NCBI GenBank assembly: GCA_002307145.1
Contig: DBTR01000081.1
Coordinates: 1-46,560 of the forward strand
Length of the DNA: 46,560 nucleotides
Direction of reading: 5' to 3'
Source of the DNA: Rhodospirillum sp. UBA1311
Lineage (GTDB): Bacteria > Pseudomonadota > Alphaproteobacteria > Rhodospirillales > Rhodospirillaceae
The position numbers were made by a program, and so were the translations under genes. Shown here piece by piece: positions 40,208-46,560 of this stretch. Every line of letters starts with the position of its first letter. Positions within the stretch are counted from its first letter, which is position 1. The notes beneath the pieces were generated by a model that was given only the letters and a program-made list of their open reading frames with translations, did no database searches and was not told the DNA's origin.

Positions 40208-40994
40208 AAGACTTCTTCCCCTTCTCCTGGCTCAGGCTTTTCCTCAGCGCGTCCATGATGTTGACGACGTTGCCACCGCTTTCCGGCTCGGGTTTGGCGG
40301 CTTTGGCGGGTTTGCCTTTTTTCTCGGCGGCAATCAGGGCGAGGAGGCGTTCCTGGACCGGGTCGGAGACCATTTCCGGGCTCCAGTCGCGGGTGCGTTC
40401 GGCGATGAGTTTCTTCACCAGAGCGAGGGGTTCGGCGTCGGGTTTGGATTTGGGGCTGTCGTCGAACTCAGGGGCGCGAACCTCTTCGCCGAAGCGCAAG
40501 GTCCAGAGGACGATACCGGCATCGCGGGGTTCGAGGAGGATGGCGCGTTCGCGGCGGTAGAGCACGAGGCGGGCGATGCCGACCATGCTGGTGGCGGCCA
40601 TCGCCTCGCGGATCACCGCGAAGGCTTCCTCGCCGACCGGGTCGTCGGGGGCGAGGTAATGGGGTTGATCGAACCATACCCAGGCGATGTCGGCACGCGG
40701 CACGAACATCTCGATGTCGATGGTACGGGTGGTTTCGAGGGCGACGGCGTCGAGGTCGTCGTCGTCGAGGATCACCGTCTCGCTCTCGCCGACGGCGTAA
40801 GCCTTGGCGGTGGCGTCCGGCTCGACGGTCTTGCCGGTTTCGGCATCGACATAACGGCTTTCGACGCGCCGCCCGGTCTTGCGGCTGAGCGTATGGAAGC
40901 GGACTTTTGCGGCATCGGTGGTCGCGGGGGTCATCGCCACCGGGCAGGTGACCAGCGACAGCTTGAGATAGCCTTTCCAGAACGGGCGTGACAT
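40206..40994 (-). CDS. ku: NHEJ DNA end-binding protein Ku (copy 2)
   Basis: A 262-aa Ku homologue: FWKGYLKLSLVTCPVAMTPA, SRKTGRRVESRYVDAET, DIAWVWFDQPHYLAP, GIARLVLYRRERAILLEP, and a C-terminal NIMDALRKSLSQEKGKKS tail. It has diverged clearly from copy 1 (36672). Two Ku proteins can form homo- or heterodimers with LigD, as known in rhizobia. It is transcribed towards ligD, and has its own EcfG promoter match at 41016-41040. Confidence 0.93.
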   Translation of the reverse strand: MSRPFWKGYLKLSLVTCPVAMTPATTDAAKVRFHTLSRKTGRRVESRYVDAETGKTVEPDATAKAYAVGESETVILDDDDLDAVALETTRTIDIEMFVPRADIAWVWFDQPHYLAPDDPVGEEAFAVIREAMAATSMVGIARLVLYRRERAILLEPRDAGIVLWTLRFGEEVRAPEFDDSPKSKPDAEPLALVKKLIAERTRDWSPEMVSDPVQERLLALIAAEKKGKPAKAAKPEPESGGNVVNIMDALRKSLSQEKGKKS

Positions 40995-41015
40995 GCGGCG
41001 TCCTCCAGGCAGGAG

Positions 41016-41040
41016 AACGACGACGACGTAAGATCGTTCC
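41016..41040 (-). promoter_or_regulatory. EcfG-type promoter for ku copy 2
   Basis: Minus strand GGAAC, 16-nt spacer, CGTT, 22 nt before the ku copy 2 start. Confidence 0.75.
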
Positions 41041-41086
41041 GGCGACGCGAAGCCGGCGCTTGAGGATCAGGCGCGATGGAAGTCGA

Positions 41087-42217
41087 TCACGGCGTCGCGA
41101 CGAGAGGGGTGGGCGTGGGGCTGAGGCTCTGAGCGGCGCGGTATTTGTTCAGTCCTTCGCTCATCTTGTCGAAGAACCAGAGCGGCTCGCTACCGGTGTC
41201 GGCCGCCTGGGTGGTGGCCTGGATCGGTTGCAGCGTCGGTGCGGCCTTGGAGGTTTCCGACGCAGCGTTGGCGGCGGGCTTCGGCGCGTGATCCTTCAGA
41301 ACCTGCTGCACGGTTTCGGGCGAGAGCCCGGCGGCCTCCATCGCGGCGGGAGACAACGTGGGCTGCACCGCTTCCATGTTCGGGTTGGCGCGCACGCCCG
41401 GCGCGGTGCGGCTCGCCTGGATCTCGCCGAGCGAGCGGGGCGCATCCGCATAGGCGCTGTTGTGCCGCGTCGGCGTCGCGAATTCCTTGCCCGCCGTCTT
41501 GTGCGGCCCGGTGGACGTCACCCCGGTCGCCACCGTACCGACGCCCGGAAGCATGGGCGCAGCCGGTGTGGCGGCTGCGCTCGCGAGCGGCGCGTCCCAG
41601 GGCGGCAGGACGTCCGCATCCGCGCTCTGCGCTTCGGCCTCGGGCGCGGCATCGGCGGTGGCCGGGGTGATCGTCAGGGTCGGCAGGGCGATCGGCGCGG
41701 ACGCGGCGTCGGCGACGCGGGTCTCCTGCGCCTTCAACTTCGCCATCGCGGCGTCGGCGGCCGCGACCGCGGCCGAGTTATCGCGCCAGGGCTCTTCCGA
41801 ATGGGCTTCGTTGTAGAGGTGGTAGGCGGTGCCGCGCTGGTCTTCCTCGCCCTTCAGCATCGCCTGGAGATGCTCGCCGGTGTCCTTGCCGGTGGTGCCC
41901 TGGATGCCGACGTCGACGGTGGAAAGCGCGAGGCCGATCGGGCCGCCGAACAGCGTGCCGCCCGCGAGCTTCATCACCGGCTTGATCGTGTCGCCGGTGA
42001 GCTCGCGATAAATGCCGTTGACGATCGGGATGTGCTGCAGCGGATTGATGACGTCGAGGAAGTCCCAGAAGGTGAAGTCGCCGTCGCCGGTGAGGGAGAA
42101 TTCCTTGTCGCCGTCGACGCTCGCCGACGCAGAATCGAGCTGGGCGCGCGGCGTCACGGCTTGCGTGTCGCGTGGGCTCAGCACCGGTGCTGCGTTGGTG
42201 GTGACGTCGGTGATCAT
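41087..42217 (-). CDS. Uncharacterised 376-aa protein with a LDVINPLQHIPIV motif
   Basis: I do not recognise a named family. The N-terminal third has a compact motif region: FTFWDFLDVINPLQHIPIVN, then GIYRELTGDTIKPVMKLAGG and TLFGGPIGLALSTVDVGIQG, which looks conserved and partly hydrophobic. The rest is Ala/Pro/Thr-rich and probably disordered, ending in a Pro/Thr tail. No signal peptide or clear membrane helix beyond the Gly-rich segment. ATG 42217 follows GGAGG by six bases; an in-frame TTG two codons upstream is less likely. It could be a scaffold or exported adhesin-like protein; this is guesswork. Confidence 0.75.
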   Translation of the reverse strand: MITDVTTNAAPVLSPRDTQAVTPRAQLDSASASVDGDKEFSLTGDGDFTFWDFLDVINPLQHIPIVNGIYRELTGDTIKPVMKLAGGTLFGGPIGLALSTVDVGIQGTTGKDTGEHLQAMLKGEEDQRGTAYHLYNEAHSEEPWRDNSAAVAAADAAMAKLKAQETRVADAASAPIALPTLTITPATADAAPEAEAQSADADVLPPWDAPLASAAATPAAPMLPGVGTVATGVTSTGPHKTAGKEFATPTRHNSAYADAPRSLGEIQASRTAPGVRANPNMEAVQPTLSPAAMEAAGLSPETVQQVLKDHAPKPAANAASETSKAAPTLQPIQATTQAADTGSEPLWFFDKMSEGLNKYRAAQSLSPTPTPLVATP

Positions 42218-42338
42218 GGGCAACCTCCGCGTTCACCGAAGCAATCCCGGGGCCAAATGCCAAGCCGTTGATTACATGTGAAAATTTTGCGGATGTCGTG
42301 GCCGCCGGGCCGCCCGGCGGGCAGGAATTGCCGGTTGG

Positions 42339-43520
42339 CTAGAAAAGATGGCCGCCCTTGGTGCGCTTGACTTCGAGATAACCGCGATTGTGGGCATTCG
42401 AGGGGAAGACGTGCGGCACCCGCTCGATCACGCCCACGCCGTGCCGTGCCAACGCCTCGACCTTGGCCGGATTGTTGGTGAGGAGCCGGACTTCGAGAAA
42501 GCCCAGCTGGCGCAACATCGCGGCGGCGGGGAGATAGATCCGCTCGTCGTCGTCGAAGCCCAACTGCTCGTTGGCCTCCATGGTGTCGTATCCGGCATCC
42601 TGGAGGTCGTAGGCGCGCAGCTTGTTGACCAAGCCGATGCCGCGCCCTTCCTGGGCCATGTAGAGCAGCACGCCGGACCCGGCGGCGGCGATCTCCTTGA
42701 TCGCGCCGCGCAGCTGGTCGCCGCAGTCGCAGCGCAGCGAACCGAGCAAGTCGCCGGTGAAGCATTCGGAGTGCAGGCGCGCCAGCACCGGCTTGCCCGG
42801 TTGGGGCGAGCCGATCACCAGCGCCAAGTGCTCGATGCCGCCGTCCGATGGGCGGAACGCGATCACCGTGGTCGCCTCGGCATCCGCCAGGGGCACGTTG
42901 GCGCGGCTCACCGGCACCAGACTCAACGCCATCAGGTGTTCGTGGTGCAACACGTCGGCGGCCTCGGCCCAGAGCAGCGCGGGAGCGGGACGGGCGGGAG
43001 AAACGTCGATCACCGCGGCGGCAGGCATCAGTCGCGCGCGCTTCATCAGGTGCACGGCGGCGGCGTCCGCGCCGTCGGCGGCGACGGTGCGCACCGCGAT
43101 CCCCTGCGGCAGCGGTGCGGCTGCAACCAATGGGTCGGCGGCGCGTTGGCACAACTGGGCAATCGCGGCCATGTCACCATCCACCACCACCACTTTCGGC
43201 GGCTCGGCGGCGGGCTGGCTCGGCCACAGCCCGAGAACGACGGCGCGGCGGCCGGTCATCACGAGCCGCGGCGGCCCACCGAGCGCGGTGGCGAAGCTCG
43301 CGAGCGGATCGCCGCCCGCAGCCTCAAGCGCGAGCACCGCGACCTGCGCGCCGGTGGCGGCGTCCTTCAGGCCTGCCATCGCGCCACGCCGCACGTCGTC
43401 GATCACGCGGTTGACGCTCAGCAACGCGCCGGGCTCGGGAGACCAGGCCCGCGCACCATCGGCGGCGGGAGCGAACAAACCGGGAAACGCAGGAAACGGG
43501 GGCCGGGACATCATCGCCAT
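42339..43520 (-). CDS. ribA: GTP cyclohydrolase II RibA with degenerate N-terminal domain
   Basis: Riboflavin pathway enzyme, about 393 aa. The C-terminal GTP cyclohydrolase II domain has the zinc ligands in HSECFTGDLLGSLRCDCGDQ, the catalytic-region MAQEGRGIGLVNKLRAY, and LLTNNPAKVEAL. It opens the imidazole ring of GTP to start riboflavin synthesis. The ~175-residue N-terminal part resembles the RibB half of RibBA in position (VNRVIDDVRRGA) but lacks its acidic catalytic motifs, so the DHBP synthase activity is probably absent. Starts at 43559, 43520 or 43511 are all possible; I chose the middle one. Confidence 0.87.
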   Translation of the reverse strand: MAMMSRPPFPAFPGLFAPAADGARAWSPEPGALLSVNRVIDDVRRGAMAGLKDAATGAQVAVLALEAAGGDPLASFATALGGPPRLVMTGRRAVVLGLWPSQPAAEPPKVVVVDGDMAAIAQLCQRAADPLVAAAPLPQGIAVRTVAADGADAAAVHLMKRARLMPAAAVIDVSPARPAPALLWAEAADVLHHEHLMALSLVPVSRANVPLADAEATTVIAFRPSDGGIEHLALVIGSPQPGKPVLARLHSECFTGDLLGSLRCDCGDQLRGAIKEIAAAGSGVLLYMAQEGRGIGLVNKLRAYDLQDAGYDTMEANEQLGFDDDERIYLPAAAMLRQLGFLEVRLLTNNPAKVEALARHGVGVIERVPHVFPSNAHNRGYLEVKRTKGGHLF

Positions 43521-43675
43521 ACTTGAAAAAACCGTGGGCAAATCAAAAACAAAATCCACCGGGCGCAGGACCCAAGGCGGTTACAGCCTAGCCCGCACCA
43601 GGGGGAAACGCTATATCTGAAGCCGCGTGAAGATATGTTCTCTCGCGAACCGAATGTAAAGCGCCGGAGAAATAC

Positions 43676-44353
43676 ATGGCTGGACGTCGAGTTCTGATCA
43701 TCGAAAGCGACGTGGTCGTCGGCCGCTCCCTCGCGGAGCAAATCCTCGCGCAGGACGATTTCGCGGCGGTCGAAACCGCGCTCAACACCGCCCAGGGCGG
43801 CGTCCTCGCGGCAGGAAAACGCTTCGATGCGCTGATCGTCGCCGCCGCGCTCCCCGACGGCACCGGCACCGCGCTCACCCGCCGCCTGCGCGCCGACGGC
43901 GTGATGTGGCCGGTGCTGATCCTCGGCAGCGAACCGCCCGACGACCTCGCCGAAATCGGCGGCGTCACCGAACATCTGCTCAAGCCGTTCCGCATCGCGG
44001 CGCTCCTCGCCCGCCTGCGCGCGCTGATCCGAACCTTCGAAAGCAGCGACGACGCGGTCCTCACCATCGGCCCCTATACCTTCCAACCCGCCTCCAAGCA
44101 CCTCGTCGAGAACGACGACAGCATCGTCCGCCTCACCGAAAAGGAGGCCTCGATCCTCAAGTTCCTCTACCGCGCCGGCAACGTCATGGTGCCGCGCGAA
44201 GTCCTCCTCCACGAGGTCTGGGGCTACAACCCGGCGGTCACCACCCATACTCTCGAAACCCACGTCTACCGCCTCCGCCAGAAAATCGAAAAAGACCCCT
44301 CCAACGCCCAGATCCTCGTCACCGACGCGGGCGGGTATCGGCTGGTGCCGTAA
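43676..44353 (+). CDS. OmpR-type response regulator lacking the phospho-acceptor Asp
   Basis: A 225-aa DNA-binding regulator. The receiver (1-120) begins RRVLIIESDVVVG. In the usual LxLLDxxLPDG position it reads DALIVAAALPDG, so the phospho-acceptor Asp is replaced by Ala (A56). The Lys of HLLKPFR is retained. The output domain is a normal OmpR winged helix: RLTEKEASILKFLYRAGN, then VLLHEVWGY and THTLETHVYRLRQKIE. It therefore probably works without classical phosphorylation. No partner kinase is adjacent. A convergent-junction repeat follows. Confidence 0.9.
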   Translation: MAGRRVLIIESDVVVGRSLAEQILAQDDFAAVETALNTAQGGVLAAGKRFDALIVAAALPDGTGTALTRRLRADGVMWPVLILGSEPPDDLAEIGGVTEHLLKPFRIAALLARLRALIRTFESSDDAVLTIGPYTFQPASKHLVENDDSIVRLTEKEASILKFLYRAGNVMVPREVLLHEVWGYNPAVTTHTLETHVYRLRQKIEKDPSNAQILVTDAGGYRLVP

Positions 44354-44365
44354 AGGGTTTGGAAG

Positions 44366-44548
44366 GTTCGCGGGCTCTGCCCGCACCCGCTGGGGCCTTA
44401 GGCCCCAGACCCCATTTGTTTTTCGCCGCGAAGCGGCTATCAACCGTCACGCCGCGCGATGGCTTTATCGCGCTACGCGCAAAAACAATTCATGAGGTCG
44501 AGGAGGCCTCGCCTCCTCGCGGGGCCCAGGGGCAGCGCCCCTGGCCTG
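44366..44548. repeat. Convergent-junction repeat, copy C
   Basis: Same architecture as copies A and B: a GCGGGC/GCCCGC hairpin at the left, GGGGCC/GGCCCC hairpin, CGCGAAGCGG, AACCGTCACGCCGCGCGATGG, CGCTACGCGC, ATGAGGTCGAGGAGGC with GAGGAGGC/GCCTCCTC hairpin, and a GGGGC/GCCCC hairpin at the right. The terminal inverted repeat is less exact than in copy B. It lies between the response regulator and the convergent FAH-family gene. Confidence 0.8.
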
Positions 44549-44565
44549 TTGTTCCCTTTACCACC

Positions 44566-45246
44566 TCACTCCAGCGTGAACATCACCCGCGACAGGCCTT
44601 CGATTTCGGCGACGACATGGTTGTCGACGTTGATTTCGCCGACGCCCGAGGGAGTTCCGGTGAAGATCAGGTCGCCGGCCTTGAGTTCGACGTAGGCGGA
44701 GAGTTTGGCGATGATTTCGGCGGGGGCCCAGCTCATTTGGCCGAGGGTCCCGCTTTGCTTCTCGACGCCGTCGACTTCGAGGCGGATGCGGGTTTCGTTG
44801 CCGATATTGACGGTTTCGCGGGGGCTGATCCGGCCGATCGGGGCGGAATGATCGAAGCCCTTGGCGAGGTCCCAGGGGCGGCCCTTGTCCTTGGCGACGG
44901 CCTGGAGGTCGCGGCGGGTGAGGTCGACGCCGACGGCGTAGCCGAAGATGGTCTTGTCGGCGGCTTCCGGGGTGAGGTCGCGGCCGCCGCTGGCGAGCGC
45001 GAGGACGAGTTCGACCTCGTGGTGGAGTTCGCTGGTCATCGGCGGATAGGGGACGTGGTGGCCCTGGATCACCGCGTCGTTGGGCTTGGAGAAGAAGAAC
45101 GGCGGCTCGCGATCCGGGTCCGAGCCCATTTCCCGCGCATGGTCGGCATAGTTGCGGCCGACGCAATAGATGCGGCGGACGGGGAAGATCCCGCCGCCTT
45201 CGACGAGGACGTAGGGAACGGTGATGTTGGGCAGCAGCTTCGGCAT
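44566..45246 (-). CDS. Fumarylacetoacetate hydrolase family protein
   Basis: A 226-aa single-domain FAH enzyme of the fumarylpyruvate hydrolase/FAHD1-like type. Signatures are IYCVGRNYADHAREMG, PFFFSKPNDAV, the metal-binding HHEVELVLAL, and TGTPSGVG near the C-terminus. The family cleaves or decarboxylates acylpyruvates/oxaloacetate with Mg. ATG 45246 follows CAGGAG; a longer frame upstream is not needed. The substrate is not evident from neighbours. Confidence 0.9.
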   Translation of the reverse strand: MPKLLPNITVPYVLVEGGGIFPVRRIYCVGRNYADHAREMGSDPDREPPFFFSKPNDAVIQGHHVPYPPMTSELHHEVELVLALASGGRDLTPEAADKTIFGYAVGVDLTRRDLQAVAKDKGRPWDLAKGFDHSAPIGRISPRETVNIGNETRIRLEVDGVEKQSGTLGQMSWAPAEIIAKLSAYVELKAGDLIFTGTPSGVGEINVDNHVVAEIEGLSRVMFTLE

Positions 45247-45340
45247 CGGGGAATCTCCTGATCGCGGGGATTCAAAATGTAGACGCTTTGTTTGCGATTG
45301 CCACAGCTTCACGGGGAGTTTTGGGAATTCCGGGGTGCCC

Positions 45341-45390
45341 GATAGGAAAAGCGCCCGGTTAGGGGGAAACCGGGCGCCGATTCTCCTATC
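45341..45390 (-). terminator. Two-tier hairpin terminator downstream of lolA
   Basis: Inner stem GCGCCCGGTT / AACCGGGCGC (10 bp, 45351-45377), followed on the minus strand by TTTT, and an outer stem GATAGGA / TCCTATC (7 bp). It probably ends the ftsK-lolA transcript about 150 nt after lolA. The rest of 45247-45541 shows no supported gene. Confidence 0.65.
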
Positions 45391-45541
45391 GGAGCGAAGG
45401 TGCGGCTGGGGGGGCCGCTGACCTTCCGAAAGATCGCCATTGCAGCGCCCTTCGTAAACCACAGGTGGGAACAGCTTTTCGACTCAACCACCGCAGATAT
45501 TGCATACCTGCGGCGCAGTTCGCGCATGCGTTGCGCGACTC

Positions 45542-46183
45542 CTAGCGTGGCTGCGGAGTCTCGAACAGGTCCTGCTTCAGCGCGACCCCCAATTCGATGT
45601 TCTGGAGGGTCACCGAGGTGGTCAAGTTCTGGGCGTCGATCACCCGCCATTGGGCAAGGGCGAAGGGCTGGGTGGTGAACACCAGGGTAAGGCTGCCGAC
45701 CGCCGGATCCTTTTTCGACACCAGGGTGATCTCGGCAACCCCGGGCGGTTCTTTGATCCGGGTGATCGCGACGTCGCCGCCGGTGAACTTCACGCTCTTC
45801 TTGAGCAGCAGGCCCGCCGGGGTGTTGTCGAGATCCATGTAGCTGAACTGCTGGAGCTTGGTGTCGACGAAGGTGAAGTAGGAACCGTTCGCCACCACCA
45901 GCACCGGCGTCGGCGGATCGTAGACGACGCGGAGCTTGCCGGGGCGGGAGAGATAGACGTTGCCTTCGGTGATATCGCCTTCCGGCCCGGCCTGGAGGAA
46001 GCGGGCGCGCATCGTGCCCATGGCGTTGATCGTCGCCTCGGCCTTGGCGACCAGTTCGGATTGATGCGGCGAGAGCGGGATATCGTGGGCCTCCGCAGCG
46101 GCCGCAGGCTCCGCCTGGAGCAGCGCCAGCGCGAGGCCGACCGCCGCCATGCCCAAGCGTCCCAACCCGATCCGAAGCCGCAT
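45542..46183 (-). CDS. LolA family outer-membrane lipoprotein carrier protein
   Basis: A 213-aa periplasmic protein. A signal peptide (LGMAAVGLALALLQAEPAAA) is followed by a LolA-type fold: MRARFLQAGPEGDITEGNVY, LSRPGKLRVVYDPPTPVLVV, and QFSYMDLDNTPAGLLL. LolA carries lipoproteins across the periplasm to the outer membrane. Its ATG overlaps the TAA of ftsK by one base, so the genes are translationally coupled; this ftsK-lolA pairing is common in alphaproteobacteria. Confidence 0.88.
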   Translation of the reverse strand: MRLRIGLGRLGMAAVGLALALLQAEPAAAAEAHDIPLSPHQSELVAKAEATINAMGTMRARFLQAGPEGDITEGNVYLSRPGKLRVVYDPPTPVLVVANGSYFTFVDTKLQQFSYMDLDNTPAGLLLKKSVKFTGGDVAITRIKEPPGVAEITLVSKKDPAVGSLTLVFTTQPFALAQWRVIDAQNLTTSVTLQNIELGVALKQDLFETPQPR

Positions 46184-46560
46184 TATGATCCCCCACCCAA
46201 GATTTCGCGTTTGCCGACATGATTGGCGGCGCTGACCACGCCGTTGCGCTCCATCGTCTCGACGATGCGCGCCGCGCGGTTATACCCGATTTGCAGTTGC
46301 CGCTGAATGAAACTGGTGGACGCCTTGCGTTCGCGCAAGACGATCGAAACCGCCTGGTCGTAGAGAGGATCGGAGGTTTCGTCCGCCGCGTCGTCCGCGC
46401 CGAATTCCGCGTCCGGATCCTCGGTGATGGATTCGAGGTAGTCGGGCTCGCCCTGGCCGCGCAGGAAGGCGACGACGTGCTCGACCTCCTCGTCGGAGAC
46501 GAACGGACCGTGGACGCGGGTGATCCGACCGCCCGCCGCCATGTAGAGCATGTCGCCCTG
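46183..46560 (-). CDS. ftsK: FtsK DNA translocase, C-terminal part (cut by window edge)
   Basis: The visible 125 or so residues are the C-terminal end of FtsK/SpoIIIE: the end of the motor domain (DMLYMAAGGRITRVHGPFVS, then DEEVEHVV) and the gamma winged-helix domain (YDQAVSIVLRERKASTSFIQ, RQLQIGYNRAARIVETME). FtsK pumps chromosomal DNA at the division septum and the gamma domain reads KOPS sites. The frame remains open at the window edge; the remainder lies outside. Confidence 0.92.
   Translation of the reverse strand, partial: QGDMLYMAAGGRITRVHGPFVSDEEVEHVVAFLRGQGEPDYLESITEDPDAEFGADDAADETSDPLYDQAVSIVLRERKASTSFIQRQLQIGYNRAARIVETMERNGVVSAANHVGKREILGGGS

Noticed and set aside
45309..45541. 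Possible small protein on the minus strand downstream of lolA
   Set aside because: The frame would run through the two-tier terminator hairpin and has no recognisable homology; treated as untranslated.

Overview
The window is high-GC bacterial DNA packed with genes on both strands. It is almost certainly from an alphaproteobacterium. The strongest marker is a complete PhyR-NepR-EcfG general stress response core (about 31.2-32.9 kb), a system restricted to Alphaproteobacteria. TRAP-TAXI transport, an AsnC-type regulator beside putA, a two-Ku NHEJ set and ftsK-lolA linkage fit the same picture. A Rhodospirillales-like host is my inference; no rRNA or other phylogenetic marker lies in the window. 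I see no tRNA, rRNA, CRISPR array, transposase or phage module.

Layout. 0.3-3.5 kb: a large membrane PAS-GAF-GGDEF-EAL protein whose base composition looks less GC-rich than the rest. 3.5-3.9 kb: a gene-poor stretch with a decayed repeat. 3.9-5.4 kb: a DUF4236 protein and an MFS transporter. 5.4-12.4 kb: a catabolic locus with rpiR, a class III aminotransferase, a TAXI solute-binding protein and a fused TRAP permease on the minus strand, and a divergent beta-keto acid cleavage (BKACE) enzyme. 12.6-14.8 kb: a chemoreceptor. 14.8-17.6 kb: an unusual cassette of very small ORFs, hairpins and two near-twin LysR regulators, the second coupled to selO. 19.2-20.5 kb: an MFS transporter. 20.7-25.6 kb: SDR, cupin and an AsnC/Lrp regulator divergent from putA. 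25.7-41.0 kb: a stress island with PRC-barrel, HWE kinases, DUF883/holin-like/Dps, Crp, receiver, ecfG-nepR, phyR, DUF1328, CsbD, AI-2E-type permease, micro membrane proteins, ku-ligD and a second ku. 41.1-46.6 kb: an unrecognised 376-aa protein, RibA-type GTP cyclohydrolase II, an atypical response regulator, an FAH-family hydrolase, lolA and the 3' end of ftsK.

How it fits together. Reading the intergenic regions of the stress island, I find ten places matching the EcfG promoter pattern GGAAC-N16/17-CGTT, each correctly oriented ahead of a gene: nepR-ecfG, phyR, DUF1328, csbD, crp, DUF883-holin-dps, a 50-aa membrane protein, two 24-aa membrane peptides, ku-ligD and the second ku. The window therefore appears to hold both the general stress regulator and a compact part of its regulon, including DNA end joining.

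Two less expected structures stand out. The first is the micropeptide/twin-LysR cassette, where two tandem ORFs of 27 and 33 codons encode clearly related peptides with their own ribosome binding sites and a terminator, and where a CCAnATATTGG-like box recurs ahead of the small units. The second is a roughly 180-250 bp multi-hairpin repeat with inverted terminal repeats that occupies three different convergent gene junctions; one copy carries a 73-bp insert containing a perfect 12-bp-arm palindrome.
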